Shown: positions 1-9,289, numbered from the stretch's first letter. The stretch: DNA of 64,000 nucleotides from Gallibacter intestinalis (GCF_014982745.1 NZ_JADCKA010000007.1:17562-81561), one strand, 5' to 3'. Notes: a model not told the origin generated them from the sequence alone. Numbers and translations are program-made.

Positions 1-118
1 AACCGAAAGGCACAGGAAGTCCTATGCTTGTCATCTCCGCCAGATTGGCTCCCTTTCCTCCCAGAAGGCCCCTCATATCCTTAGAGCCTTCATTAAAGGA
101 ATAGACATATTTAGCCAT
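1..118 (-). CDS. ppdK: Pyruvate, phosphate dikinase, N-terminal fragment (cut by window edge)
   Basis: Only the first 39 codons are inside the window. They read [20 protein letters not shown] and continue through [10 protein letters not shown], the conserved start of pyruvate phosphate dikinase, which interconverts pyruvate, ATP and Pi with PEP, AMP and PPi. The GGKG..LAEM segment begins the nucleotide-binding domain of the family. The ATG at 116-118 follows an AAGGAGAG ribosome site that overlaps the glyS stop codon, so the gene is co-transcribed and probably coupled with glyS. The body of the gene lies beyond the left edge, so its completeness is unknown. Confidence 0.93.
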   Translation of the reverse strand, partial: MAKYVYSFNEGSKDMRGLLGGKGANLAEMTSIGLPVPFG

Positions 119-132
119 TTGGGTCACTCTCC

Positions 133-1533
133 TTAAAATACGAGCCTTTCTGCTATATAATCCTTTACTTCTTCCACAGGAATTCTAACCTGTTCCATTG
201 TATCCCTGTCACGAATAGTTACGCATCCGTCGTTTTCTGTTTCAAAGTCTACACAGATGCAGAAAGGAGTACCGATTTCATCTTCTCTTCTATATCTCTT
301 TCCTATGGAGCCTGTCACATCGTAGTCAACCATGAAATACTTTGAAAGTTCTTCATGAATAGGCTCTGCCACAGGAGCGAGCTTTTTAGCAAGAGGAAGC
401 ACAGCTGCTTTAAAAGGAGCAAGAGCTGGATGGAATTTCATCACTACTCTGCTGTCCTTTTTACCGTCTTCTTTTTCTATTTCCTCTTCAGTGTAGGCAT
501 CACACATAAATGCCAGCGTAACTCTTCCTACGCCGAGGGAAGGCTCAATGCAATACGGAATAAACTTTTCACCGGTTTCGCTATCAACATAGCTCATATC
601 CTGCTTGGAATGCTCCTGGTGTTGCTTTAAGTCAAAGTCCGTTCTGTCTGCAATACCCCACAGTTCACCCCATCCAAACGGGAAGAGATATTCTATATCT
701 GTAGTAGCGTTGGAATAATGAGAAAGCTCTTCTTTTTCATGATCCCTAAATCTCATATTTTCTTCCTTCATACCGAGGGATCTTAAGAAGTTTCCGCAAT
801 ATTTCTTCCAGTAGTCATGCCACTGTAAATCCTCCCCAGGTCTGCAGAAAAATTCAACTTCCATCTGTTCAAATTCTCTTGTTCTGAAGATGAAGTTACC
901 AGGTGTAATTTCGTTTCTGAATGCCTTACCAATCTGAGCTATACCAAAAGGCAACTTCTTTCTTGAAGTTCTCTGCACATTCTTGAAGTTAACAAATATA
1001 CCCTGGGCTGTTTCAGGTCTCAAATAGATAGCAGCTTTGGAATCCTCTGTTACACCCTGATAAGTCTGGAACATAAGGTTAAACTGTCTGATACCTGTAA
1101 AATCATGCTTTCCGCACTCAGGACATCTTACATCGTTATCCTCAATATATGCTTCTAGCTTTTCATTAGACCATCCGTCAACAATTGTTTCAGGCTGTCC
1201 TGTTTTTTCCATATGCTCCTCTATGAGCTTATCAGCTCTAAATCTGGATTTACAGCTCTTGCAGTCAACTAAAGGATCTGAAAATCCTCCAACATGACCG
1301 GAAGCTACCCAAGTCTGTGGATTCATCAGTATCGCCGCATCAAGCCCAACATTGTATTTTGATTCCTGGACGAACTTTTTCCACCATGCCTTTTTAACAT
1401 TATTAAGAAGCTCGGCACCGAGAGGACCGTAATCCCATGTATTTGCCAGACCACCGTAAATTTCAGAGCCTGGGTATACAAATCCTCTGTTTTTAGCAAG
1501 AGCTACAAGTTTTTCCATTGTAAGTTCTGTCAT
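133..1533 (-). CDS. glyS: Glycyl-tRNA synthetase, single-chain (alpha2) type
   Basis: Class II synthetase that charges tRNA-Gly in the cytoplasm. The 466-residue length and the N-terminal [18 protein letters not shown] segment identify the homodimeric form rather than the two-gene glyQ/glyS form. Class II motif 2 is visible at about 205-229 (FRNEI then [13 protein letters not shown]). Two cysteine pairs, C91/C94 and C137/C140, could bind zinc in the inserted region. The anticodon-binding domain fills about 370-466. The ATG overlaps the stop of the upstream DUF4342 gene (TAATG), indicating translational coupling. No T-box leader is present because the gene sits inside an operon. Confidence 0.97.
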   Translation of the reverse strand: MTELTMEKLVALAKNRGFVYPGSEIYGGLANTWDYGPLGAELLNNVKKAWWKKFVQESKYNVGLDAAILMNPQTWVASGHVGGFSDPLVDCKSCKSRFRADKLIEEHMEKTGQPETIVDGWSNEKLEAYIEDNDVRCPECGKHDFTGIRQFNLMFQTYQGVTEDSKAAIYLRPETAQGIFVNFKNVQRTSRKKLPFGIAQIGKAFRNEITPGNFIFRTREFEQMEVEFFCRPGEDLQWHDYWKKYCGNFLRSLGMKEENMRFRDHEKEELSHYSNATTDIEYLFPFGWGELWGIADRTDFDLKQHQEHSKQDMSYVDSETGEKFIPYCIEPSLGVGRVTLAFMCDAYTEEEIEKEDGKKDSRVVMKFHPALAPFKAAVLPLAKKLAPVAEPIHEELSKYFMVDYDVTGSIGKRYRREDEIGTPFCICVDFETENDGCVTIRDRDTMEQVRIPVEEVKDYIAERLVF

Positions 1534-2150
1534 TATTCTTCTTCGCCTTCTCTTTCCGCATAATCTTTGAATTCGTAATCATCGAACTCATCGTCATCTT
1601 TTTTATCTTTTTTTATTTTGTTTTTGATAGCTTCTGAAGCCTTACTTATAGTTTCTCCAGTTTTATCCTTTACCTTTTCGTAGGTTTCGCTGTTTTTAAC
1701 CTTATCGTAAACTTCAGATCCCTTTTCTGTAGCTTTTCCAACCACATCTGTTGTCTTATCGCTTACATCGATTATTGTACCGTCTTCCTTTACAACCTCA
1801 ATAATGCACTTGAAGCCAAAGGCAGCGATTACACCGGCAATTGCACCCCAAGGAGCAACTACTACTCCGAGAATACCTACTGTTACAGGTACATTTAACA
1901 GTACATCGCCTTCAGAGTTCTTTATTACTATCTTTGAAACATTGCCTTTCTTTACAATTTCCTTAATGGATTCAACAACGCTGTTTGCACCGGAAGAAGT
2001 TCCTGTGCTTCTGCTGTCAATTTTTTCTTCTATGCTTATAATAGCGTCAACAACACTGCCGTCAGCCGCTTCAAGAGCTTCCTTTGCTTCCTTATAGCTA
2101 ACGCCTGTCCTGTCCTTGACAAGTTCGATTTTTTCCAAAGTGATTTCCAT
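1533..2150 (-). CDS. DUF4342 protein with N-terminal UBA/TS-N-like domain
   Basis: Function not established. Residues 1-45 ([20 protein letters not shown] onward) resemble the UBA/TS-N three-helix module found in EF-Ts. Residues 60-120 match the DUF4342 family as I recall it, including a hydrophobic glycine/alanine-rich stretch ([20 protein letters not shown]) that could contact membrane. The C-terminal third is rich in Lys, Asp and Glu and probably disordered. An in-frame ATG exists 5 codons upstream at 2165, but AGGAGG sits between the two ATGs, so 2150 is the real start (205 residues). The gene is tightly placed between recO and glyS. Confidence 0.8.
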   Translation of the reverse strand: MEITLEKIELVKDRTGVSYKEAKEALEAADGSVVDAIISIEEKIDSRSTGTSSGANSVVESIKEIVKKGNVSKIVIKNSEGDVLLNVPVTVGILGVVVAPWGAIAGVIAAFGFKCIIEVVKEDGTIIDVSDKTTDVVGKATEKGSEVYDKVKNSETYEKVKDKTGETISKASEAIKNKIKKDKKDDDEFDDYEFKDYAEREGEEE

Positions 2151-2161
2151 AACTATCCTCC

Positions 2162-2917
2162 TCAATTATCTGATAAAAACATCTGACTGTTAAGCTGTCC
2201 AATGTCAAGATGATACCTTGCAAACTCCCCTGTCATCCTTCGCATCCGATGAAGAACATCATCTTCCAAAGCAAGATTTTCCAATCTTTTCAGAGGGTTA
2301 CTTAAAAAGTATCTCATTATTTTTATTATACCCAATCCCGCTTCATAAATCAACGAATCATTGTCTGCGGCAATTTTTTTCTCTCCGCATTGGCGGCAAA
2401 GGGCTCCGCCTCCTTCAATATCCAGAAAATGCAGGTTTTCCTCCTTTCCGCACTCCACGCACCTGGAGAGCTCAGGAAGATAACCCATTCTGTCAAAGGT
2501 TTTAAGCTCATAAGCCAAAACCAAAGTGCCGTACTTCTTTTTTCTACTTTCAAGAACATCAAAAAAATCCAGCAAAAGGTCGAACTGCTTTGGCTGAGGA
2601 ACATTTTCCGAAAGTACCTTTTCTGTAAATTCCAACACATAGGAAGCGTTCATATACTTGTCCACATCTTCGCCTATCTTATAGTAGCTTCTGATGGTTT
2701 CAGCTCCGTTTATATTATATCCGCTCCTAGACTTGTATAACTCGTATCTTCCGTATGTGAAGGGCCGCATGGCCAGAGACGATTTACTTCTGCCCTTTTC
2801 GGAAATTCCTGTGCCAGCGCTTATTTTACCGTATTTTCTGGAAAACAGCAGGATCATCCTCCTGCCGTTTACCGTCTTTGTCTGTCTGAATATAAAACCT
2901 TCAGTATCAGTATACAT
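2162..2917 (-). CDS. recO: DNA repair protein RecO
   Basis: Recombination mediator that works with RecR to load RecA on SSB-coated DNA and anneals strands in RecFOR repair. The protein begins MYTDTEGFIFRQTK, the usual start of the RecO N-terminal OB fold. A four-cysteine zinc finger follows (C153/C156 and C174/C177; CVECG and CRQCG). A longer frame from a TTG at 2953 is open, but the family start and an AAGGAT ribosome site favour the ATG at 2917, one base after the era stop. Length 251 residues, normal. The era-recO order is common in Firmicutes. Confidence 0.95.
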   Translation of the reverse strand: MYTDTEGFIFRQTKTVNGRRMILLFSRKYGKISAGTGISEKGRSKSSLAMRPFTYGRYELYKSRSGYNINGAETIRSYYKIGEDVDKYMNASYVLEFTEKVLSENVPQPKQFDLLLDFFDVLESRKKKYGTLVLAYELKTFDRMGYLPELSRCVECGKEENLHFLDIEGGGALCRQCGEKKIAADNDSLIYEAGLGIIKIMRYFLSNPLKRLENLALEDDVLHRMRRMTGEFARYHLDIGQLNSQMFLSDN

Positions 2918-2918
2918 A

Positions 2919-3800
2919 CTATTTATCCTTATATCCGAAATTTGAAAGGGCAAAATCGCTGTCTCTCCAGTTTTCCTTTACCTTTACCCACATCTGTAAA
3001 AACACCTTGCTTCCCAGAAGAGCTTCGATTTCCTCTCTGGCGCTTTTACCTATGCCTTTAAGCTTTCTACCGCCCTTTCCTATTATTATACCCTTATGGG
3101 ATTTCTTTTCGCAGTAGATTACCGCACTTATTCTTGTTATATTTTCTTCTTCCTCAAAGGATTCTATCTCAATGGCAACACCGTGTGGAACCTCGTCTTC
3201 AAGATAGAGCAAAACCTTTTCTCTAAGTATTTCGCTGACAATAAATCTTTCCGGATGGTCTGTCACCATGTCGGAAGGAAAATACTGCGGTCCTTCTGGC
3301 ATAATGGCTTTCATCTCGCGAATCACCATGTTGACATTCCAGTTTTCTCTTGCGCTTATACCGAAAATGCCATCAAAAATGCCCATACCATTATATTCCT
3401 CAAATATCTCCTTATATTTTTCTGGGCCTAAAATATCAGTCTTATTTATAATGAGATATTTAGGAGTATCAACATTTTGAAGCATTTCAGTTATAAACTT
3501 GTCTCCAGGACCTTTTTCTATGCTGTCATCTACAAGGAAAAGAACTGCATCCACTTCCTTAAAGGTGTTTACAGCACTGTCAGTCATATATGAGCCAAGC
3601 TTTGTTCTCGGCTTGTGAATACCCGGCGTATCTATAAAGACTATCTGAGCCTCATCATCGGTGTATATTCCCCTAATGACATTTCTTGTGGTCTGGGGTT
3701 TTTCAGTGGTAATCGCTATCTTCTCACCTAATATAGCATTAAGAAGAGTTGATTTGCCCACATTCGGTCTTCCGATTATACTGATAAATCCGCTTTTCAT
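2919..3800 (-). CDS. era: Ribosome-assembly GTPase Era
   Basis: Essential GTPase that binds the 3' end of 16S rRNA during 30S maturation. G1 is GRPNVGKS at 10-17, G3 DTPG at 57-60 and G4 NKTD at 119-122. The C-terminal KH RNA-binding domain carries GIIIGKGGRKLKGIG at about 238-252. Length of 293 residues is normal. AAGGAG lies upstream of the ATG. It follows the ybeY-cdd fusion gene by 17 bases, and YbeY and Era act in the same 30S maturation process. Confidence 0.98.
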   Translation of the reverse strand: MKSGFISIIGRPNVGKSTLLNAILGEKIAITTEKPQTTRNVIRGIYTDDEAQIVFIDTPGIHKPRTKLGSYMTDSAVNTFKEVDAVLFLVDDSIEKGPGDKFITEMLQNVDTPKYLIINKTDILGPEKYKEIFEEYNGMGIFDGIFGISARENWNVNMVIREMKAIMPEGPQYFPSDMVTDHPERFIVSEILREKVLLYLEDEVPHGVAIEIESFEEEENITRISAVIYCEKKSHKGIIIGKGGRKLKGIGKSAREEIEALLGSKVFLQMWVKVKENWRDSDFALSNFGYKDK

Positions 3801-3817
3801 GGAAATCTCCTTCCCTT

Positions 3818-4702
3818 TTAAAGTCTAAAGCCCTTTACCAGAAGCTGGCTTAACGGGCATATTTCATAACCTTCTTTTCCTTCTGCTATCACATCCATAT
3901 CAGGGGAAAATTCAAAGAGTACCTGTCTGCATATACCGCATGGCCAAGCGCTGCCCTGAGGAGAATATACGGCTATTGCTTTAAACTTTCTTTCTCCTGC
4001 GCTTACAGCTGCCGAAAGAGCTGATCTTTCAGCACATATGGTTGCACCATAGGATGAGTTTTCAATATTTGCTCCCTGATATATCCTGCCGCTTTCGGCT
4101 AAAATTGCCGCTCCAACTTTAAAATTACTGTATGGAGCATAGGCATTTTCTGATATTTCCTTTGCCTTATCCACAAGCAAAGCGTAGTCTGTATCTACCT
4201 CGTAAGTGCACTCCGAATTCGGTTCATACTCCCTAGTAATACCAATTTTAGAAAGCACTTCCTCCTCTGCTTTTCTCATTAGGCGCTTTTCGTCTTCTTC
4301 CATATGATCATAGCCCAGAAGGTGCATCATACTATGGACAAAGAGATACATTAACTCTCTTTCATAGCTGTGCCCATATTCTTCAGCCTGTTTTTCCGCC
4401 ACCTCACGGCATATTACTACATCTCCCAAAAGAAGATCTCCTGAAAGCACATCACCTTCAGCATCATTAACAATCTCATGTATATCATCAAACTGAGGAA
4501 AGGAAAGAACATCTGTAACGCTATCCTTATTTCTAAATCTGGCGTTAAGTTCTCTTATTTCATCGCCATCAACAAAGGTTACGCTGACTTCCGCATTTTC
4601 ATGGGGTATTCCTTCCCTTTCTAAAGAAAGCTTTGCTGCATCTTCCATCAGGGATTCAAGCTTTGGAGAAATATCCGTTCCTTCTTCAAAATACAATCTC
4701 AT
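3818..4702 (-). CDS. ybeY-cdd: Fused YbeY endoribonuclease - cytidine deaminase
   Basis: One uninterrupted 294-residue frame contains two enzymes. Residues 1-155 are YbeY, the rRNA-maturation and quality-control RNase, with its metal site H123-x3-H127-x5-H133 (HSMMHLLGYDH). Residues about 170-294 are a tetrameric-type cytidine deaminase with zinc ligands in C223-A-E225 and P254-C255-G-I-C258, which converts cytidine to uridine. The linker near 155-170 is short and polar. In many Firmicutes ybeY, dgkA and cdd are separate genes ahead of era; here dgkA is absent and the flanking two are joined. The ATG overlaps the phoH stop as ATGA. Both halves keep their catalytic residues, so both should be active. 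Confidence 0.95.
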   Translation of the reverse strand: MRLYFEEGTDISPKLESLMEDAAKLSLEREGIPHENAEVSVTFVDGDEIRELNARFRNKDSVTDVLSFPQFDDIHEIVNDAEGDVLSGDLLLGDVVICREVAEKQAEEYGHSYERELMYLFVHSMMHLLGYDHMEEDEKRLMRKAEEEVLSKIGITREYEPNSECTYEVDTDYALLVDKAKEISENAYAPYSNFKVGAAILAESGRIYQGANIENSSYGATICAERSALSAAVSAGERKFKAIAVYSPQGSAWPCGICRQVLFEFSPDMDVIAEGKEGYEICPLSQLLVKGFRL

Positions 4703-5670
4703 TTTTCCTCCTGATGTTCCTTTCTGCTGTAATATCGGTCATATGCTCCTATGATTTTTCTTACAAGCTCATGCCTTACAACATCCGCATCCTTAAGATA
4801 ACAAAAATCTATATCGTTTATACCTGCTAGCACCTTAGAAGCCTCCACAAGTCCGGATTTCTTTCCCTTTGGAAGGTCAATCTGTGTCACATCACCGGTT
4901 ATAACCATTTTTGAGCCAAATCCCATTCTTGTCAGAAACATCTTCATCTGCTCTCTTGTGGTATTTTGCGCCTCATCAAGAATTATAAATGAATTATCCA
5001 ACGTTCTTCCTCTCATATATGCTAGAGGAACTATTTCTATTATTTCCTTTTCCTTTAATCTTGTTGCTGTATCTCTACCTAGAACATCGTACAGAGCATC
5101 GTAAAGAGGTCTAAGATAAGGATCAACTTTATCCTGTAAATCTCCTGGAAGAAATCCTAGACTTTCCCCAGCTTCCACGGCAGGTCTTGCCAGTATAAGC
5201 TTTTGAACCGCCTTCTGTTTATAGGCAGCCACTGCCATGGCCACGGCAAGGTACGTCTTACCCGTTCCTGCCGGCCCTATACCAAAGACAATGTCACGAC
5301 TTCTCATTGATCTGACATAAGCCTTTTGTCCAAGAGTTTTAGGTTTTACCGGTTTACCCATATTGGTGTAGCAGATTATCTCTTTGCCTATGTTGCCTTC
5401 TTTATATGACATACCCTTTTCTGCAAGGTCTATAACATAGTGTACCTTTTGTGAATCTATGCTTTCACCACTTCTTATTATTTCCATAAGCTCCCTTACG
5501 ACCTTTTCCGCACTGGCGGCATCATCGCCCTTAAGAACTAGCTCATTGTCACGCTGAATCATATCAACGGTGAAATATTCTTTGATTATTTTAAGATTCT
5601 TATCGAGATTACCGAACAGTTCTCCCCTGTCCACATCATCGCCTATGAGTATTTTAATGATATTATCCAA
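4699..5670 (-). CDS. phoH: PhoH-family ATPase (PhoL type)
   Basis: Cytoplasmic ATPase with Walker A GPAGTGKT at 132-139 and Walker B FIILDEAQN at about 229-237. An N-terminal KH-like segment (about 10-75) is typical of the PhoH/PhoL group. The exact role is unsettled; the conserved linkage with ybeY and era points to RNA or ribosome metabolism. The start is a TTG at 5670 preceded by AGGAG nine bases upstream; no better ATG fits. Its stop overlaps the start of ybeY-cdd by 4 bases. Confidence 0.93.
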   Translation of the reverse strand: MDNIIKILIGDDVDRGELFGNLDKNLKIIKEYFTVDMIQRDNELVLKGDDAASAEKVVRELMEIIRSGESIDSQKVHYVIDLAEKGMSYKEGNIGKEIICYTNMGKPVKPKTLGQKAYVRSMRSRDIVFGIGPAGTGKTYLAVAMAVAAYKQKAVQKLILARPAVEAGESLGFLPGDLQDKVDPYLRPLYDALYDVLGRDTATRLKEKEIIEIVPLAYMRGRTLDNSFIILDEAQNTTREQMKMFLTRMGFGSKMVITGDVTQIDLPKGKKSGLVEASKVLAGINDIDFCYLKDADVVRHELVRKIIGAYDRYYSRKEHQEEK

Positions 5671-5700
5671 ATGTATATTCTCCTGTCTGTTGATTTATAT

Positions 5701-6393
5701 TTACAGCTGTATCAAATCCTTTACTGCCGTCAATGTTGCTTGTGCTACTATGTCTGACGATTTTTTAGCCCAGTCCGTCTCAAGAAGATCCTCAACTCCA
5801 TCCTCAAGACTATCAGAAACGGCTTTTAGCAAAATACACGGAATTTCATTATTCTTGCATGTAATTATTACCCCTGCAGACTCCATTTCACATATGCTGC
5901 AATTAAACTCGTTTCCAAGCTTTATTCTTTCCTCTTTTCCGGTTACAAGCCTGTCAGCAGATGCACAATTTACTGATTTAATACCGCATCTAAATTCTTC
6001 TTTTAAAAGCTTTGTATCAGTTTTTATATATGCACTGTCGCAACCTAGATAAACGCCCTTGGCATATCCCATAGCAGTTATGTCATAGCCATAATGCACT
6101 ACGCTGTCCACAAGGCACAAATCTCCAAGCTTCATTTCACCGTTAAGTCCACCGCAGATTCCGGCATTTATAACCACATCCGGACTGTATGCACATATCA
6201 AGGCCTGAGTTGCACCTGCAGCTAAAATTTCTCCAGCGCCACTTAAAATCATTACAACATCAACATCATTGATCCTATATAAATATGTATCAAAGCCGTT
6301 GATCTGTATGTGCTTGCCATCAGTTCCAAATACCTTTAAAAATGCTTCCCTTTCAACGGCCACTACTATTCCTACAGTTTTAAATTTATTCAA
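5701..6393 (-). CDS. mtnN: MTA/SAH nucleosidase-like phosphorylase superfamily protein
   Basis: Member of the PNP/UDP family, best matched to 5'-methylthioadenosine/S-adenosylhomocysteine nucleosidase, which cleaves adenine from by-products of methylation and polyamine synthesis. Visible family features are SGAGEILAAGATQAL (about 50-64), NAGICGGL (about 76-83), the CEMESAG nucleoside-binding motif (about 169) and the KAVSDS segment with the catalytic Asp (about 190). The SGAG replaces the more usual SGIG, so substrate choice is not certain. Start is TTG at 6393 with GAGGT seven bases upstream. Length 230. Confidence 0.85.
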   Translation of the reverse strand: MNKFKTVGIVVAVEREAFLKVFGTDGKHIQINGFDTYLYRINDVDVVMILSGAGEILAAGATQALICAYSPDVVINAGICGGLNGEMKLGDLCLVDSVVHYGYDITAMGYAKGVYLGCDSAYIKTDTKLLKEEFRCGIKSVNCASADRLVTGKEERIKLGNEFNCSICEMESAGVIITCKNNEIPCILLKAVSDSLEDGVEDLLETDWAKKSSDIVAQATLTAVKDLIQL

Positions 6394-6413
6394 AATTATT
6401 ACCTCAATCTATC

Positions 6414-7754
6414 TTAAACTTTATAGTCCGATAATATAATTCTCCTGTATTTTCTATAATACAGTATTCCGGCTACATCCGCAAGAATCCAGCCAATAGG
6501 CACCGCCGCCCATATTATATTTACTCCCAAAATTCCTGCAAAGGCGTATGCAATAGCCACTCTGCTTCCCAGAGAAATCACCGTAAGCACTAAAGACATG
6601 GCAGGTCTTGATACTCCCCTGTAAAAGCCGTAAAGAAGAAACAGCATTCCGATGCCGATATAAAAGGTTCCTTCTATTCTTAAGTATACAACTCCTATAT
6701 CTATTATTTCGCTCTCTGAAGGATCTATAAAAATCATCATAAGAGGCCTTGCAAAAACACATACTATAACGCTTATGCATACACAGAAAATACCGCTTGA
6801 TATCACGGCCTTTTTTATACCCTGCTTTATTCGCTCGCCCTTACCTGCTCCGTAGTTTTGAGCAATATATGTGGAAAATCCGTTGCCGAAATCCTGAGCC
6901 GGCATATATGCAAATGTGTCTATTTTAACTGCCGCTGCAAAGGCTGCCATAACCGATGTGCCAAAGCTGTTTACAAGGCCCTGTATCATCAATATCCCGA
7001 AATTCATTACAGACTGCTGCAAGGAAGTGAAAAAAGACATATTGAAAACTCTTTTAACTATACCGATTTCCAGCTTCATATGCTTTTTTTCTATTCTGAG
7101 CTCAGGATATTTTACATAAACGCATATTGCTATACCCACGGCAGATACTCCCTGAGCAATGATAGTCGCCAATGCTGCGCCGAAAACTCCCCATTCCCAT
7201 ACAGGAACAAAAAGCAAATCCAAGACAATATTTAGTACCGCAGAAATTGCCAGAAAAACAAGGGGCACAACAGAATTTCCGACACTTCGCAAAAGATTAG
7301 CAAAATAGTTGTATATGAATACGAAAAACATTCCCGCAAAAATTACAGACATATATTCCTCTGTCATCTGTCTGATGCTTTCAGGAATTTGCAATATTGA
7401 TATAAGGGGATCCATAAACAGATATACGCCGACATTGATTATTATGCTTACTGCTCCGATAAGCACAAAAGACGAAAAAAAGCTCTTTTTCATGCTATCC
7501 TCGTCTCTCTTTCCGAAAAACATGGAAAAAGCCGAGCCGCTGCCCATGCAAAGCCCAATATATACTGAAGTTAAAAACACCATGAGAGAATATGAAGCTC
7601 CCACAGCTGCCAAGGCATCAGCACCGACAAACCTGCCGACAACCCATGTATCCACCAGATTATATAGCTGTTGCAGCAGATTTCCCACCATGAGTGGTAG
7701 AGAAAACAGCAGCATGTTTTTTCCTATGTTTCCTTTAGTAAGATCTCTATTCAT
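6414..7754 (-). CDS. MATE-family multidrug/sodium antiporter
   Basis: 446-residue polytopic membrane protein with about 12 hydrophobic segments in two homologous halves. The N-terminus (KNMLLFSLPLMVGNLLQQLY, then NLVDTWVVGRFVG) is the MATE/NorM-like signature seen in the DinF and clostridial MATE branch. Such proteins export cationic compounds or metabolites using a Na+ or H+ gradient; the substrate here cannot be told. The ATG at 7754 has no clear ribosome site and lies 19 bases after the SRPBCC stop, so coupled translation is likely. Confidence 0.92.
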   Translation of the reverse strand: MNRDLTKGNIGKNMLLFSLPLMVGNLLQQLYNLVDTWVVGRFVGADALAAVGASYSLMVFLTSVYIGLCMGSGSAFSMFFGKRDEDSMKKSFFSSFVLIGAVSIIINVGVYLFMDPLISILQIPESIRQMTEEYMSVIFAGMFFVFIYNYFANLLRSVGNSVVPLVFLAISAVLNIVLDLLFVPVWEWGVFGAALATIIAQGVSAVGIAICVYVKYPELRIEKKHMKLEIGIVKRVFNMSFFTSLQQSVMNFGILMIQGLVNSFGTSVMAAFAAAVKIDTFAYMPAQDFGNGFSTYIAQNYGAGKGERIKQGIKKAVISSGIFCVCISVIVCVFARPLMMIFIDPSESEIIDIGVVYLRIEGTFYIGIGMLFLLYGFYRGVSRPAMSLVLTVISLGSRVAIAYAFAGILGVNIIWAAVPIGWILADVAGILYYRKYRRIILSDYKV

Positions 7755-7773
7755 GTAAATAATAATATACTAT

Positions 7774-8331
7774 CTATCGTTTCTTGATAAAATATAGGGC
7801 TATCAGCGTTATAATTCCTGCGCCTATACCTATTGCTATGCTTCTTGTAATGCCGCCTATTATAAGGCCTAAAACTATAGCAAGGGAAATATTGTTAAAT
7901 CCGCTAAATCTACTATCATCCAGCTGACTTGTCTCTCCAAGCACTTCCTTAAGATACATCAGATGATCTTTAGCCTGTTTTGTGACATAAGCTTTAAGAT
8001 ATGGCTTGTACACAGCTCTTTTTGCTTCCACGGATACGCTCACACGAAGCACAGTACCTCCATCTTCTGTCTCTGAGAGCTCACCGTGCCATATGCCTTG
8101 GATGTTTTCATTTTCAAAATTCACCTCATAAATTTCCTCTGGTTGAGAAGCTACTACCTTGTAGCTCATATCACCCTCATCGCCGGTATGCTCGACGAAT
8201 TCACTTCCGTCGTGATTTGTCTCTATATATGTTATATTTTTTCGCCAGTTTTGATTTTCAAGATTTGTAAGGTATTCCCATATAACCTGAGGTGTTGCTC
8301 TGAATACTTCTTTTAACTCTATTGTAATCAT
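7774..8331 (-). CDS. SRPBCC-domain protein with C-terminal membrane anchor
   Basis: Residues 1-135 look like an SRPBCC/START-like ligand-binding fold: MITIELKEVFRATPQVIWEY and the central W-x-GELSETEDGG strand are typical of polyketide-cyclase/CoxG-like proteins. Residues 147-183 form two adjacent hydrophobic helices ending in KKR, so the domain should be held on the inner face of the membrane. Ligand unknown. AGGAG precedes the ATG. The gene is followed by the MATE exporter, which suggests but does not prove a shared role. Confidence 0.75.
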   Translation of the reverse strand: MITIELKEVFRATPQVIWEYLTNLENQNWRKNITYIETNHDGSEFVEHTGDEGDMSYKVVASQPEEIYEVNFENENIQGIWHGELSETEDGGTVLRVSVSVEAKRAVYKPYLKAYVTKQAKDHLMYLKEVLGETSQLDDSRFSGFNNISLAIVLGLIIGGITRSIAIGIGAGIITLIALYFIKKR

Positions 8332-8357
8332 TCAATCTCCTAAATTAGCTAAATCAT

Positions 8358-8386
8358 AAAAAAGACAAGCCTGTTACGGCTTGTCC
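8358..8386 (-). terminator. Rho-independent terminator after yqeY
   Basis: Perfect 8-bp stem GACAAGCC/GGCTTGTC (8364-8371 with 8378-8385) and 6-base loop, followed on the minus strand by six T (8358-8363). It closes the rpsU-yqeY unit just before the SRPBCC gene. Confidence 0.9.
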
Positions 8387-8395
8387 TTTGGGTTC

Positions 8396-8842
8396 TTATC
8401 CAAGAAATTCCATCACTATCTTTTTAACGGCTCCGCCGTCTGCCTGGCCTTTAACCTTAGCCATTACAGGTCCCATGAGTTTTCCCATGTTCTGCTTTCC
8501 GCCTTCTATACCGAGTTCAGCTGCTGTTTCGGTTACGACCTTTTTAATTTCGTCCTCCGACAGCTGTGCCGGCAGATAAACTTCCAGAACCTCTATTTCC
8601 TTGTTATAAGCATCAATTAAGTCAGTCCTCCCACCTTTTTCAAAATCAGCGAGAGCGTCTTTTCTCATTTTTACCTGTTTGGCAATGATAGGAATTATCT
8701 CTTCGTCGGTCAGATCTTTTCTCGTATCGACCTCGACCTGTTTTATCGCCGCTCTGGCGAGATTTATTGTATTTTTAGCGATTTCATCTTTGCTCTTCAT
8801 GGCAGTTTTGAAATCTTCTGTAAGTCTTTCCTTTAGTGACAA
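8396..8842 (-). CDS. yqeY: YqeY/GatB-C-terminal-like domain protein
   Basis: 148-residue helical protein of the YqeY family, related to the tRNA-interacting tail of GatB. It starts MSLKERLTEDFKTAMKSKDE and ends with the family's GKLMGPVMAKVKGQADGG region. Pairing with rpsU is conserved in Firmicutes; the function is not firmly known, with a tRNA/amidotransferase link only inferred from homology. The start is TTG at 8842 with GAGGTG seven bases upstream. Confidence 0.92.
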   Translation of the reverse strand: MSLKERLTEDFKTAMKSKDEIAKNTINLARAAIKQVEVDTRKDLTDEEIIPIIAKQVKMRKDALADFEKGGRTDLIDAYNKEIEVLEVYLPAQLSEDEIKKVVTETAAELGIEGGKQNMGKLMGPVMAKVKGQADGGAVKKIVMEFLG

Positions 8843-8868
8843 GATAATACACCTCTTCCCGATGTCGC

Positions 8869-9048
8869 TTAGTATTTCTTAGCCTTTTTTCTTGCAGCTT
8901 CAGACTTCTTCTTTCTCTTTACACTTGGCTTTTCATAGTGCTCTCTCTTTCTGAGCTCGCTCATAACGCCGTCTCTTGCGCATGATCTCTTGAATCTCTT
9001 AAGAGCGCTTTCCAAGCTTTCGTTTTCTTTTACTATAACCTGTGCCAT
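8869..9048 (-). CDS. rpsU: 30S ribosomal protein bS21
   Basis: 59 residues starting [20 protein letters not shown], with a very basic tail [16 protein letters not shown], diagnostic of bS21 on the platform of the small subunit. The frame is open from a GTG at 9060, but that GTG is part of the AGGAGGTG ribosome site; the ATG at 9048 is the start. First gene of the rpsU-yqeY unit, with its own strong promoter upstream. Confidence 0.98.
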   Translation of the reverse strand: MAQVIVKENESLESALKRFKRSCARDGVMSELRKREHYEKPSVKRKKKSEAARKKAKKY

Positions 9049-9106
9049 TTCCTGTTTCACCTCCTGACTTATTGCTTTTTCATTCGGTTCTGCCTATAAC
9101 ATATGT

Positions 9107-9135
9107 ATTATACTAAACAGTCGATTTGTTTGCAA
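9107..9135 (-). promoter_or_regulatory. Promoter of rpsU-yqeY
   Basis: Minus-strand TTGCAA (9130-9135), 17-bp spacer, TATAAT (9107-9112), about 60 bases upstream of the rpsU start. Vegetative sigma-A type. Confidence 0.8.
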
Positions 9136-9186
9136 GTGTAAAATATTTAATTTCCCTATATCCTATATAGCATCTCCTATTGAATT

Positions 9187-9208
9187 TTTTTGCGGCAATA
9201 CGCAAAAA
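9187..9208. repeat. Inverted repeat in the 9136-9260 spacer
   Basis: TTTTTGCG (9187-9194), six-base loop, CGCAAAAA (9201-9208). It lies between the rpsU promoter and the small-RNA promoter. There is no T tract after either arm, so a terminator role is uncertain; it may be an operator or chance. I see nothing else in 9136-9260. Confidence 0.4.
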
Positions 9209-9260
9209 TTGTAAATATGATTTAATCATTAAAATTTCTCCAAGCTCTATACTACGATTA

Positions 9261-9289
9261 TTGACATTAAGATGTTGTGATTATATACT
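9261..9289 (+). promoter_or_regulatory. Consensus promoter of a predicted small RNA
   Basis: Perfect TTGACA (9261-9266), exactly 17 bp, TATACT (9284-9289). No plausible coding start follows before the terminator at 9342-9382, so the product should be a short non-coding RNA beginning near 9296. Confidence 0.8.

Noticed and set aside
2918..2953. Upstream TTG start of recO (MPFQISDIRINS)
   Set aside because: It lies inside era, and RecO homologues begin at MYTDTEGF, which has its own ribosome site.
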